Positions 46,402-58,133 of a DNA stretch of 64,000 nucleotides are shown piece by piece. The notes under the pieces were generated by a model. It was given only the letters and a program-made list of their open reading frames with translations. It had not been told where the DNA came from and made no database searches. Source of the stretch: JAOPZW01 sp963789015 (GTDB taxonomy: Bacteria; Actinomycetota; Thermoleophilia; Solirubrobacterales; Solirubrobacteraceae). How positions within the stretch are numbered: position 1 is the first letter of the stretch; each line of letters begins with the position of its first letter. The stretch lies in assembly GCA_963789015.1 (NCBI GenBank), contig CAWBIU010000003.1, positions 310,001-374,000 on the forward strand, written 5' to 3'. The translations under genes were made by a program, and so were the position numbers.

Positions 46402-46504
46402 CGAACGACAGGGTATGGCACGGTCGGTGACTGCTAGCCTCACGCGCAGACCGGCCCGTGGCAGACGACCTTCCTCGAAGTAGCGGTTTCCAGCCCGCCG
46501 TCCG

Positions 46505-47818
46505 ATGACCGCGCTGCTGCTGATCGCGGTCGTCGTCCTGATTCTCGCCAACGGGTTCTTCGTGGCCGGGGAGTTCGCCCTCGTCCGCTCGCGGCGCTCG
46601 AAGCTCGAGGAGCTGGCCGCCGAGGGCAACGCCGGCGCGCGCCGCGTCCTGCGCCAGCTCGACGACATCAGCGAGTACCTGTCCGCGTGTCAGTTCGGCA
46701 TCACCCTGGCCTCCTTGGGCATCGGCTTCCTGGGCGAGCCGGCGATCGCCGACCTCGTCGAGCCGATCTTCGGCGGCCTCTCCCACGGCGTGGCCACCGC
46801 GCTGTCGATCGCGATCGCCTACATCCTCGTGACCGCGCTGCACATCACCGCGGGCGAGCAGGTGCCGAAGATCTACTCGATCGTCAAGGCCGAGCGGGTG
46901 GCGCTCCTCGTCTCGCGCCCGCTGGACTGGTTCAACACGCTGATGCGCCCGTTCATCGCGCTGCTCAACGGCGCGTCGAACGGCATCCTGCGCGTGTTCC
47001 GCATCAACCCCGACGCGGAGTTCGCCGAGGGCCAGAGCCCCGAGGATCTGCGCTTCCTGATCGCCCAGGCGCAGACCGGCGGCACGCTGGACCCGGGCGA
47101 GGCGGGGATGCTGCAGGGCGTCTTCCACCTGCACGAGCAGGAGGCGCGCCAGGTCATGACGCCGACGCCCGCGGTCGTCACCGTCGACGTCTCCGAGGAC
47201 GTGGAGACCGCGCTGCGGCGCTGCATCTCCTCCGGCCACACGCGGCTCGTGGTCACCGAGGACGACAACCAGGACCGGGTGCGCGGGATCGTGCACTCCA
47301 ACTCGCTGGCCCGTCAGCTCATGGCCGAGGGCCCGCACGCCTCGATCGACTCGCTCGTCCGCGACGCGCCGATCGTCCCCGAGACCAAGCCGCTCGACGA
47401 CCTGCTGGCCGACCTGCAGCGCGAGCGCTCGTCGATGGCCGTCGTCGTCGACGAGTACGGCCGCGTCGCCGGGATCGTCACCGTCGAGGACATCATCGAG
47501 GAGGTCGTCGGCGAGATCGCCGACGAGACCGACCCGGCAGGCGGCGAGGTGCGCCGGCTGGCCAACGGGGACTGGTTCGTGCGCGGACACGTCGCGGTCA
47601 CCGACCTGCTCGACTACGGCCTCGAGCTGCCGGTCGACAGCGACGCCTACAACTCGGTCGGCGGCTTCGTCTTCGCCCAGCTCGGGCGGCTCCCGAAGCG
47701 CGGCGACACGATCACCGCCGACGGCTACTCGATCCGCGTCGAGTCGGTGCGCGAGAACCGCATCGAGGCGGTCCGCATCCGCGAGCGCCGCTCGGTCGTC
47801 GCGCAGCGCTCGGACTGA
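46505..47818 (+). CDS. CNNM/HlyC-CorC-type membrane protein with CBS domains
   Basis: 437 residues. N-terminal DUF21 domain with four hydrophobic segments (about 1-190, containing FFVAGEFALVRSRRSKLEEL and ISEYLSACQFGITLASLGIGFLGEP), two CBS domains (about 210-335, including MTPTPAVVTVDVSE and DEYGRVAGIVTVEDIIEEVVGEI) and a C-terminal CorC_HlyC domain (about 350-430). Members are linked to Mg2+/Co2+ efflux and ion homeostasis. Start ATG at 46505 without a clear Shine-Dalgarno. No anomaly. Confidence 0.9.
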   Translation: MTALLLIAVVVLILANGFFVAGEFALVRSRRSKLEELAAEGNAGARRVLRQLDDISEYLSACQFGITLASLGIGFLGEPAIADLVEPIFGGLSHGVATALSIAIAYILVTALHITAGEQVPKIYSIVKAERVALLVSRPLDWFNTLMRPFIALLNGASNGILRVFRINPDAEFAEGQSPEDLRFLIAQAQTGGTLDPGEAGMLQGVFHLHEQEARQVMTPTPAVVTVDVSEDVETALRRCISSGHTRLVVTEDDNQDRVRGIVHSNSLARQLMAEGPHASIDSLVRDAPIVPETKPLDDLLADLQRERSSMAVVVDEYGRVAGIVTVEDIIEEVVGEIADETDPAGGEVRRLANGDWFVRGHVAVTDLLDYGLELPVDSDAYNSVGGFVFAQLGRLPKRGDTITADGYSIRVESVRENRIEAVRIRERRSVVAQRSD

Positions 47819-47946
47819 CGCCGCACGAGTTGGCGCAAGTTGAGCTCCGCGCGCGCTGCGTTGGAGCCTCCGACGCGCTCCACGGAAGGGAGGCGTCCAT
47901 ACGGCTCCGCGGCACGGTGGGACGGCCGCGGCGCCTCCCGAGGAAC

Positions 47947-48063
47947 GGTGGATCGGGTGGGTCCACCCTCGAACGAAGCGCCGACCGGCCTGCTGAGAGA
48001 AGCGGGCCGGTCGTGTGTCAGGGCCGGCCCGTTAAAACGACCGGCCCGCTCATGGCGGGCCGG
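47947..48063. terminator. Cluster of three GC-rich hairpins in a gene-less spacer
   Basis: Stems at 47947-47967 (GGTGGA/TCCACC), 47982-48013 (CGACCGGCC/GGCCGGTCG) and 48041-48063 (CCGGCCCGC/GCGGGCCGG). A GGGCCGG at 48021-48027 can pair with CCGGCCC at 48041-48047 instead of the third stem, so alternative folds are possible. The 354-bp spacer (47819-48172) between two convergent genes holds no supported CDS; a perfect 9-bp tandem TCTGTCAGG occurs at 48149-48166. A double terminator is the simplest reading; a structured RNA is possible. Confidence 0.5.
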
Positions 48064-48172
48064 ACGTCTGCTTCTGGGAGGAGGTGCACTTGCGAGGTAC
48101 GTTCGCGAGGCGCATTCTCGTCCCGGTACCTCAACGCGCCCTAAAGGTTCTGTCAGGTCTGTCAGGTGTCGT

Positions 48173-48790
48173 TCATGCGCGCGGGTGACCGTCCACCCGG
48201 TACACCCAGGACTCGACGTTCGGGAACGAGCCGCGGATCGGCAGGTGCTCCATGAGGATCTGGTGGAAGCGCTCGTCGTCGGTCGGGTCGTGCATCACGC
48301 CGTACTTCAGGAACGGGAACGCGCACACGTCGGCCGCGCCGAAGGCATCGCCCATCAGGTAGGGGCGGCTGTCGAGCAGCGCCTCGAACCAGTGCAGCCA
48401 GCCGCGCATCTCGTCGGCGTGCGCCTCGAGCGCCGCCTGGTCGGGCCGCGGGGCGCCGAGCTCGGCGTCCATCGCGTTGGGCGGCACCTTCCAGACGCGG
48501 TTGAACCACTCGATGAACACGTCGACCTCCGTGCGCCGGGCGGGGTCGGCGGGCCACAGCGGCGGCGACGGGCGGTGGTTCTCGATCCAGGCGACGATCC
48601 GCATCGAGTCGACGACGATCTCGCCGTGGCCGGTCACCATGACCGGAACGAGGTCCTGGCCGCTGAGCTCGCGCACCGGCGTGCGATCGTCGGGGTCGAC
48701 CTCGACCCACTGGGCCTCGAGGCCCTTGTGGCCGACCGCGAGGGCGACGCGCTCGACGTTCGTGGAGAACGGGATCCGCAGGATGCGCAT
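48173..48790 (-). CDS. Glutathione S-transferase-like protein
   Basis: About 205 residues. The N-terminal thioredoxin-like part (MRILRIPFSTNVERVALAVGHKGLEAQWVEVDPDDR, then LVPVMVTGHGEIVVDSMRIVAWI) and helical C-terminal domain (YLMGDAFGAADVCAFPFLKYG) match GST family proteins. Actinobacteria generally lack glutathione, so another thiol or a non-enzymatic role is likely. The ATG at 48790 is preferred to a TTG at 48823, because the latter would place an inverted repeat inside the gene. Confidence 0.82.
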   Translation of the reverse strand: MRILRIPFSTNVERVALAVGHKGLEAQWVEVDPDDRTPVRELSGQDLVPVMVTGHGEIVVDSMRIVAWIENHRPSPPLWPADPARRTEVDVFIEWFNRVWKVPPNAMDAELGAPRPDQAALEAHADEMRGWLHWFEALLDSRPYLMGDAFGAADVCAFPFLKYGVMHDPTDDERFHQILMEHLPIRGSFPNVESWVYRVDGHPRA

Positions 48791-48804
48791 GAGGCCGGGG
48801 ATGA

Positions 48805-48818
48805 TGACCGATTGGTCA
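48805..48818. promoter_or_regulatory. TetR-type operator candidate between GST and thiolase genes
   Basis: TGACC-GATT-GGTCA is a perfect 5-bp inverted repeat with a 4-bp centre, in the short divergent spacer. TAGCAT at 48831-48836 is a plausible -10 for the thiolase gene, so the repeat would overlap its -35 region. Similar TGACC/GGTCA sites are bound by TetR regulators of fatty-acid genes. Confidence 0.4.
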
Positions 48819-48874
48819 GTCAACGGCCGCTAGCATCGCGGGACACGAGCGAGCGAGCGGAGGACAGCGCAGCC

Positions 48875-50044
48875 ATGAGTCAGCAGGGTCGAGAGGTCGT
48901 CGTCGTCGAGGCCGTCCGCACGCCGATCGGGCGCGGGCACCCGGAGAAGGGCATCTTCAAGGACGTCCACCCCAACGAGCTGCTCGGCCGCTGCTACCGC
49001 GAGCTGCTCGACCGCTCCGGCGTGGACGCGAGCGAGGTCGAGGACGTCATCGCGGGCTGCGTGATGCAGTTCGGCGAGCAGGGGGTCAACGTCGCCCGCA
49101 ACGCGTGGCTGCAGGAGGGCCTGCCGATCGAGACCGCCGCGGCGACTGTCGACCGCCAGTGCGGCTCGGCCCAGCAGGCCGTGAACTTCGGCGCCGCGCT
49201 GATCGCCGCCGGCGTCCACGACGTCATCATCGGATCGGGCGTCGAGCACATGGGCCATCTGCCGTTCGCGGCCGGCCTGAAGACGCAGCAGGAGTTCGGC
49301 ACCGCGTTCCCGCCCGCGCTGCTCGAGAAGCACAACATCGTCGGCCAGGGCCTCGGCGCCGAGATGATCGCCGAGCAGTGGGAGGTCCCGCGCTCGGAGC
49401 TCGACGAGCTCGCCCTGCGCTCGCACCAGCTCGCGGCGCGCGCGACCGAGGAGGGCCGCTTCGAGCGCGAGACGATCCCCTTCGCGGTCAACGGCGACAC
49501 GCACGTCGCCGACCAGGGCATCCGGGCCGACACGTCGCTGGAGAAGCTCGCCCAGCTCAAGCCCGCCTTCAAGGAGGACGGACGCATCACGGCGGGCAAC
49601 TCGTCGCAGATCTCCGACGGCGCGGCGGCGCTGCTGCTCATGTCGCGCGAGAAGGCCGAGCAGCTCGGCGTCCGCCCGCGGGCGCGGATCGTCGACCAGA
49701 CGACCGTCGGCGTCGACCCGATCACGATGCTCACCGGCCCGATCCCGGCCACGGCGAAGATCCTCGAGCGCAACGGGATGGCGATCGGCGACCTCGACGT
49801 GATCGAGATCAACGAGGCCTTTGCGCCCGTCGTCGCCGCCTGGGCCCGCGAGCACAAGCCCGACATGGACCGCGTCAACCCGCGCGGCGGCGCGATGGCC
49901 CTCGGCCACCCGCTCGGCTCGACCGGAGCGCGGCTGCTGACCACGCTCCTGCACGAGATGGAGGACGAGGACCGGGAGACCGGGCTCGTGACGATGTGCT
50001 GCGGCGGCGGGCTGGGGACGGCCACGCTCGTGCAGCGGGTCTGA
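48875..50044 (+). CDS. Acetyl-CoA C-acyltransferase (thiolase)
   Basis: 389 residues. Nucleophilic Cys in TVDRQCGSAQQAVN (near residue 92), the block NEAFAPVVAAWAREH with the catalytic His-containing GHPLGSTGARLL (near residue 345), and the second Cys in TMCCGGGLGTA (near residue 378). Cleaves 3-ketoacyl-CoA or, in reverse, condenses acetyl-CoA. ATG at 48875 with GGAGGA 10 bases upstream. It converges on an acyl-CoA carboxylase operon, fitting fatty-acid or branched-chain amino acid degradation. Confidence 0.93.
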   Translation: MSQQGREVVVVEAVRTPIGRGHPEKGIFKDVHPNELLGRCYRELLDRSGVDASEVEDVIAGCVMQFGEQGVNVARNAWLQEGLPIETAAATVDRQCGSAQQAVNFGAALIAAGVHDVIIGSGVEHMGHLPFAAGLKTQQEFGTAFPPALLEKHNIVGQGLGAEMIAEQWEVPRSELDELALRSHQLAARATEEGRFERETIPFAVNGDTHVADQGIRADTSLEKLAQLKPAFKEDGRITAGNSSQISDGAAALLLMSREKAEQLGVRPRARIVDQTTVGVDPITMLTGPIPATAKILERNGMAIGDLDVIEINEAFAPVVAAWAREHKPDMDRVNPRGGAMALGHPLGSTGARLLTTLLHEMEDEDRETGLVTMCCGGGLGTATLVQRV

Positions 50045-50053
50045 GCCGCGCGT

Positions 50054-52014
<1,961 letters not shown>

Positions 52015-52015
<1 letters not shown>

Positions 52016-53616
52016 CACATGCGCAGCACGCCGAAGCGGCCGCGCTCGCCCGGAGCGCGGGCGCACACCGCCAGGGCGAGGCCGAGCACGCGCCGCGTGT
52101 CGAGCGGGTCGATGACCCCGTCGTCCCACAGCCGCGCGGTCGCGTAGTAGGGCGATCCCTGGACCTCGTAGCGCTCGCGGATCGGTGCCTTGAAGGCCTC
52201 CTCCTCGTTCTGCGGCCAGTCCTCGCCGCGCGCCGCGAGCGCGTCGCGGCGGACCGTCGCGAGGACGGAGGCGGCCTGCTCGCCGCCCATCACCGAGATG
52301 CGCGCGTTCGGCCACGTCCACAGGAAGCGCGGGTCGTAGGCGCGGCCGCACATGCCGTAGTTGCCGGCTCCGAACGAGCCGCCGACGATGACCGTCAGCT
52401 TGGGCACCGTCGCGCAGGAAACGGCGGTGACCATCTTGGCGCCGTCCTTGGCGATCCCGCGGTTCTCGTACTCGCGACCGACCATGAAGCCGGCCACGTT
52501 CTGCAGGAACAGCAGCGGCACGCGGCGCGACTCGCACAGCTGGATGAAGTGCGCGCCCTTCAGCGCCGACTCGGAGAACAGGATCCCGTTGTTGGCGAGG
52601 ATCCCGACGGGGCGGCCGTGGATGTGGGCGAAGCCGCAGACGAGCGTCTCGCCGTAGCGCGCCTTGAACTCGTGCAGCCGGCTCGCGTCGACGATCCGGC
52701 GGATCACCTCGCGCACGTCGTAGGGGGTGCGCAGATCGGCCGGGACGACGTCGAGCAGCCCGGCCGGGTCCTCGACGGGGTCCTCGCCGTCGCCGTCGGG
52801 CGGGGCGACGGTGGGTGCGCCGGGCGCCGTCGTGGCCACGATCGAGCGCAGGATGCGCAGCGCGTCGTCGTCGTCGGCCGCGAGGTGGTCGGCCACCCCG
52901 GAACGGCGCGCGTGGACGTCGCCGCCGCCGAGGTCCTCCGCGCTGACCTCCTCGCCCGTCGCCGCCTTCACGAGCGGCGGACCGCCCAGGAAGATCGTGC
53001 CCTGGCCGCGGACGATGACCGTCTCGTCGGACATCGCCGGCACGTAGGCGCCGCCCGCCGTGCACGAGCCCATGACGGCGGACAGCTGCGGGATCCCCGC
53101 CGCCGACATGCGCGCCTGGTTGAGGAAGATGCGCCCGAAGTGCTCGCGGTCCGGGAAGACCTCGTCCTGGAGCGGGAGGTAGGCGCCGCCGGAGTCGACG
53201 AGGTAGATGCACGGCAGGCGGTTCTCGGCGGCAATGCGCTGGGCGCGAAGGTGCTTGCGGACCGTGACCGGGTAGTAGGTGCCGCCCTTGACGGTGGCAT
53301 CGTTGGCCACGACGACGCACGTCTCGCCCTCGACGCGCCCGATGCCGGTGACGATCCCCGCCGCGGGCACGGGCTCGTCGTACAGCTCCCAGGCGGCGAG
53401 CGGCGACAGCTCGAGGAACGGCGAGCCCGGGTCGAGCAGGCGGTCGATGCGCTCGCGGACGAGCAGCTTCCCGCGGCCCGTGTGCCGGGCCCTCGCGGCG
53501 TCGTCGCCGCCGCGGCGGACGTGCGCGAGGCGCTCGCGCAGCTCGGCCGTCAGCTCGGCCAGGCCGGGGCGCCCATCCGCGGGCGCGGCCGTGCGGGGAC
53601 CCGCGACATCGGTCAT
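52015..53616 (-). CDS. Acyl-CoA carboxylase beta subunit (methylcrotonyl-CoA carboxylase-like)
   Basis: 533-residue carboxyltransferase. The first crotonase-like half has GKLLVRERIDRLLDPGSPFLE and LVDSGGAYLPLQDEVFPDREHFGRIF, the latter typical of methylcrotonyl/geranyl-CoA carboxylase beta chains; the second half has NNGILFSESALKGAHFIQLC and GGSFGAGNYGMCGRAYDPRFLWTWPNARISVMGG. Together with the alpha subunit it would act in leucine or related branched acyl-CoA breakdown. Other leucine-pathway genes are not in view, so substrate specificity is inferred. First gene of a two-gene operon. Confidence 0.92.
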
Positions 53617-53836
53617 CGGCAGCGATCTTCGCAGGGCGACCGGCCAAAGCGGGTAGTACCGCCCGCCATGCAGGTCCCGTCCTCACGCGCGCCCGTCCGC
53701 AGCGCCGACACGCCGCGGCCGGACCCGATTCCGCCGCCGCCCCCGGACCCCGGGGTGCCGGACCCGCGGCCGCCCGGTCCCGGGGCGCCGCCGCTCTAGG
53801 CCCGGTCCGGCGTCGCCGCTGCCTAGGATCCCGGCG

Positions 53837-55006
53837 GTGGCGACCGCGGCCGTGCCCGAGCCCGTCCTGACCCTGAGCGCCGGCGAGGCCCGGCGGATCG
53901 CCCTGCGCGCGCAGGGGCTGCTCGGCGCGCCCCACCGCCGTGGCGGCGTGCCCGCGATGCTGCGCACGCTCGGCGCCGTGCAGCTCGACACGATCTCCGT
54001 CCTCGCGCGCTCGCACGAGCTGGTCTTCTACGCGCGCCTGGGGCCGGTCGGTCGCGACGCCGTCGAACAGGCGCTGTGGGGCGGTGACGGCTTCGAGTAC
54101 TGGTCGCACGCCGCATGCGTGCTGCCGATGACCGAGTGGCCGCTGTTCGCCTTCCGCCGGCGGAAGTTCCTCGAGCGGGGCATGCGCTGGCACGACGTGC
54201 CGCATACGGCGCTCGACGGCATCCGCTCGCGGCTTCGTGACGAGGGGCCGCTGACGACGAAGGAGCTCGGCGGCGCGCGCGGCGGCGGCGAGTGGTGGGA
54301 CTGGTCGGAGACGAAGGTCGGGATCGAGTGGCTGCTCGACATCGGCGAGGTCGTCTGCGTCGAGCGCCGCGGCTGGCGGCGCGTCTACGACCTCGCCGAG
54401 CGCGCCGTCCCGGGCGAGCTGCTCGGCGAGGACCTCGACGACGCCACGTGCCTGGCGCGGCTCGTCGCGCAGTCGGGGCGCGCGCTCGGCGTGGCCACGC
54501 GCTCGGACCTGGCCGACGTGCACCGCCTGAGGGCGGCCGACGTCGCGAGCGTGATCGACGCGACCGGGCTCGTGCCCGTCGCCGTCGAGAGCTGGGACGC
54601 GCCCGCGTGGGCCGACCCGGACGCGCTCGAGAACCCGGTCCGCGGGCGCCACCGCACGACGCTCCTGTCGCCGTTCGACTCGCTCGTCTGGGATCGCCGG
54701 CGCACGAAGCGCGTGTTCGGCTTCGACCATCGCCTCGAGGCCTACGTCCCCGCGCCCAAGCGCGTGCACGGCTACTTCGCGATGCCGCTGCTCGCCGGCG
54801 GGCGCCTCGTCGGGCGCGTCGATCCCAAGCGCGACGGGACGACGCTCGTCGCCCGCCAGCTCTCGCTGGAGCCGCGGGCGGTCGAGCGGATGGCCGACGC
54901 GCTGCGCGAGGCGGCCGCGTGGGTGGGCTGCGACGCGGTCGTGCTCGGGGCGGTCGACCCGCCCGAGCTGGCCGCGCCGCTGCGCGACGCGCTGGCCGGC
55001 GGCTAA
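53837..55006 (+). CDS. YcaQ/AlkX-like winged-helix DNA glycosylase
   Basis: 389 residues of the HTH_42 family. LGAVQLDTISVLARSHELVFYARLG near residues 44-68 includes the QLD (QxD) motif that is catalytic in the interstrand-crosslink glycosylase YcaQ (AlkX). Further blocks are EYWSHAACVLPMTEWPLF and LLSPFDSLVWDRRRTKRVFGFDHRLEAYVP near residue 275. It probably removes alkylated or crosslinked bases. GTG at 53837; TAGGAT (53824-53829) ends 7 bases before it and no Shine-Dalgarno is present. Confidence 0.85.
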   Translation: MATAAVPEPVLTLSAGEARRIALRAQGLLGAPHRRGGVPAMLRTLGAVQLDTISVLARSHELVFYARLGPVGRDAVEQALWGGDGFEYWSHAACVLPMTEWPLFAFRRRKFLERGMRWHDVPHTALDGIRSRLRDEGPLTTKELGGARGGGEWWDWSETKVGIEWLLDIGEVVCVERRGWRRVYDLAERAVPGELLGEDLDDATCLARLVAQSGRALGVATRSDLADVHRLRAADVASVIDATGLVPVAVESWDAPAWADPDALENPVRGRHRTTLLSPFDSLVWDRRRTKRVFGFDHRLEAYVPAPKRVHGYFAMPLLAGGRLVGRVDPKRDGTTLVARQLSLEPRAVERMADALREAAAWVGCDAVVLGAVDPPELAAPLRDALAGG

Positions 55007-55042
55007 CCTGAACAGCCTCCGAGTTGTGCCGACAGGTGCGGC

Positions 55043-55384
55043 TCATCGGGGCTCCATCTTGCGGGCGCCGTAGATGACTTCGGCCGGGGTTCTTCCGGGC
55101 GTTGTTCTGCCGGTGTGGGCGCGGTGGTTGTTGTCGTAGGTGATGTAGCTGTCGAGGTGGCGATGCAGGCCGGTGTAGCCGGGGAAGTGAAACCGCGCGA
55201 ACGCCGGCCGCCGGCACTCCTCGAGGATCGTGCGATGCAGCCGCTCGACGTGTCCGTTGGTCTGCGGGCGGCCGGCCCGCCTCATCACGCCGGCTCGAAT
55301 ACCCAAATCCTGGCCAACTGCGCTCAGATTGCCGGTGCTCGCGTCCCTTTTGGCCCCCGTACGCCAGGGACCCCGCAGCGACAC
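55043..55384 (-). mobile_element. Transposase remnant (IS481/IS3-type integrase core, C-terminal part)
   Basis: The 113-codon frame encodes the C-terminal part of an rve-type transposase: GRPQTNGHVERLHRTILEECRRPAFAR, containing the catalytic Glu, then a YITYDNNHRAHTGRTTPGRTPAEVIYG tail typical of IS481 members. The N-terminal HTH and the two catalytic Asp residues are missing, and the first 40 codons have no resemblance to the family. No terminal inverted repeats or target duplication could be identified. GC content is lower than in the neighbours. It is a dead fragment. Confidence 0.85.
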
Positions 55385-55793
55385 CCGAGGTCCTTCACGC
55401 TCTGCCGGTCAGAGCGACATCTGCTCAAACGCCGACGGCCGATCATCCATCGCCCGTCGCCCAGGCGTATCTGCTCCGGCCGATCGGCTTCGCCCCCGTG
55501 GCACTACAACACCCGACCCCGCGAGCGGCGGCCGCCGCGCTTTGAGGCCATCGGGTCCTGCCCCACGTCGCCGTCATCCCGGCGGGTGGCGATCACCGGG
55601 CGCCAGCCGTTCCCGCTCAGGTCGCCCGTCGGCACGTCGCGGCGTGTCGGGCCCGCGCTCCCGTGGCGGTCGTCGCCTCAGCGGCGCGGAGATCGGGTCG
55701 ACCGCGGGCCGGGTGGGCTTCGCGGGGCTGTTGGACGGCACGGCGATCCGCGGCCAGGCGCGACCCGCGCCGCCGCCGGCGGTGGCCTGCCCG
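55385..55793. other. Gene-less stretch next to the transposase remnant
   Basis: About 410 bp with only low-complexity Arg/Pro-rich frames and no family resemblance on either strand. It may be eroded insertion-sequence or gene material. No structured element was recognised. Confidence 0.45.
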
Positions 55794-57801
55794 TCAGGCG
55801 ATGACCGTCGGTGCTTGCGCTCGGTCTGCGAGGACTTGCACGAAGACGTCGACAGCGGCCGGGTCGAACTGCGTCCCAGCGCAGCGGCGCAGCTCGGCGA
55901 GCGCCTGAGCCGTCGTCTTGGGCGGCGAGTAGGGGCGGGCGGAGATCATCGCGTCGAACGCGTCACAGACGGCGATGATCCGGGCCCCGAGAGGAATCTC
56001 CGCTCCGGCCAGGGCGTCGGGGTAGCCGCTGCCGTCGAACGCCTCGTGAGAGGAGCGGACGAGCTTGGCGGCGGGGCCGAGCGCCGGCGCGGCGGCGATG
56101 ATCCGCTCGCCGATGACCGTGTGGCGTCGCATGAACGCCCACTCGTCGTCGTCGAGGGCGCCGGGCTTGGTGATGATCGCGTCGGGGATGGCGACCTTGC
56201 CGACGTCGTGCAGGCTGGCGGCGTGGCGCAGCTGCGTCAGTTCCTCGCCCTCGACGCCCATCCGCCGGGCGACGTCCGTGGCGAGCTCGCTGACGCCGTC
56301 GAGGTGGTCGCCGAGGTCCGGGTGGCGTTCGGCGAGCGCGCGCAGCAGCACGTCATGGCTCTGCCGGCCGGCCGTGGCGCGCCCGGAGTGCTTCTGGGCG
56401 TACATGGCCTCGTCGGCCTTGCGCACCGCCTCGGTGGCCTCCGCGGTGTCCCGCGGGATCACGACCGAACCGAACGCGGCCGAGATCGGCAAAGCCCTCT
56501 CCGCTCTCGCTCAGCGCGTCGCACGCGGCCTGCTCCAGCTCAGGCTGCCGCGCCGCGCTGGCGATGACGCAGAACTCGTCGCCGCCCGGGCGGTAGGCCA
56601 GACCGTCGAACGCGGCAACCGCTTCGGCCAGCGCATGCCCCAGGCGCACGAGCAGGGCGTCGCCGGCCGGATGGCCGAACGTGTCGTTGTAGTTCTTGAA
56701 GCCGTTGAGATCGAACAGCGTCAGCACCGCCGGGTCGATCGACACCCGCGGCCTTCACGCGGCGCTCGAGGTCGCCGAGCAGCTTGCGCCGGTTGCCCAG
56801 GCCGGTCAGCGCGTCGGTCGTGGCCTGGGCCTCGAGCTCGCGGCGAGTCGCGCGCAGCGACACGCCGGCCAAGACGATGATCACCAGCGCGACGGCCAGC
56901 ATCGCCAGCGGAGCGGGCCCGATGCCGGAGATCCAGCTGCTCGTCGGCGCCTTCGCGGTCGCGACCACGAGCCAGTCGTTGGCGTTGCCGGCGGTGGAGC
57001 GGATCCGTCGGTAGGCGCTGCGCCGCCCGGCAACCTCCGTGGCGCCCGATCGACCGGCGCTCTGCGCCAGGCCGGCGAAGCGGCGATCGTCCGAGACGCC
57101 CAGACGGGCACCGACGCGCTGGGGCCGCTGGGCGTCGATGACGACGCGGCCGGTCTGGGCGTCGACGACTCGCAGCTCGGCCGACGGGTCAGCGCCCAGG
57201 GCGCGGCGGAAGCTTTCGATCGTGACCTCGAAGTGCACGATCGCGCGCTTGCGCCGGTCCGGCTGCGGGACCAGCGTGGCGTTGGCGACGACCCATTCCT
57301 TGGTGTCGGGCGAGACATAGGGCTTGGTCTGGTGGGTCTGGCCGAAGTCCAGCGCGAACGCCGGCGCGAAGAACGGTGCCTGCTCCTCCTCGGTCGAGAG
57401 GTCGCCGGCACCGGCGATCTCGCCCCGCACGACGCGAGCGAACTCCTCGCCGTCGGCGTCGATGAAGCAGGCCTCGCCGACGCTCGTCGGATACAGGCGC
57501 TCCAGGTAGCCGAGGTGCTGGGTCGCCTCGGCGAGGTTGCGGCCCTGGCGGCGCACCGGTCCGCGCGGGTGCCGGGATCGGCGAGCACGTTGGCAAAGGC
57601 AGGCGCGTTGGCCGTCAGCAAGACGACAGATCGCGCCCGCGCGAAGTAGTTGTCCAGCGCGCCGCCGTGCTCGTCGGTCTCGGCCACGAGCATCCGCTCG
57701 ACCTGGGAGACCTCGCGGTCGTGATCCATGTTGGCCAGCCCGAGGGCGGTCGGGATGAGGATCACCCCGACGATCAGGGCTGTGAACGACACCGTGCGCA
57801 T
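55794..57801 (-). CDS. Sensor-GGDEF-HD-GYP cyclic-di-GMP protein, broken by three frameshifts
   Basis: Reading from the ATG at 57801: transmembrane helix (FTALIVGVILIPTALGL), an extracytoplasmic Cache-like sensor of about 250 residues, a second helix (LAMLAVALVIIVLAGV), a GGDEF domain (TTDALTGLGNRR, FDLNGFKNYNDTFGHPAGD, YRPGGDEFCVIA) and an HD-GYP domain (ASLHDVGKVAIPD, SSHEAFDGSGYPD). Frame changes are needed near 57545 (one base missing), near 56740 (one extra) and near 56490 (one extra). Corrected length is about 668 residues. Both the GGDEF signature and the HD pair are intact, so the enzyme could make or degrade c-di-GMP. Whether the breaks are biological is unclear. Confidence 0.75.
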
Positions 57802-58133
57802 GACGGCCGTGATCGGTCGAACGGACAAGGCTCTTGAGTACTTCGCGACAAAGTGGCCGCGCCGCGGAGGGGCGTCGAGCGGATGCCGCGAATGACGGGC
57901 TCCGCGCCAACTTGCTTGGCCGCGTCGAGCGCCACGACCCGGCGTTGCTGGTGTCGCGGCACTGGGCCCCGCCGCCCCGTCTGCGCTCAGGGCGCGGCTG
58001 CAACTCACTGCGGGTCTGGACTGAGCCGAGCTCAGGACGAGGACGCGGCGGCGGCGAGCTGTCCCGTTGCAGTCTCGGGGCGTCCACGCACAGGAGCGGC
58101 CGCGCGCGTCGGCAACTGCTCGCGCTTGCAGGC
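57802..58133. other. Spacer between two minus-strand genes, no supported gene
   Basis: About 330 bp upstream of the GGDEF/HD-GYP gene. Frames on both strands are short and without family resemblance. The promoter of the GGDEF gene must lie here, but no clear hexamers were found. Confidence 0.4.

Noticed and set aside
53668..53799. 43-codon proline-rich reading frame between the carboxylase and YcaQ-like genes
   Set aside because: Low-complexity Pro/Asp sequence without a Shine-Dalgarno or a well-formed -10 box; it could be real, but nothing beyond the open frame supports it.
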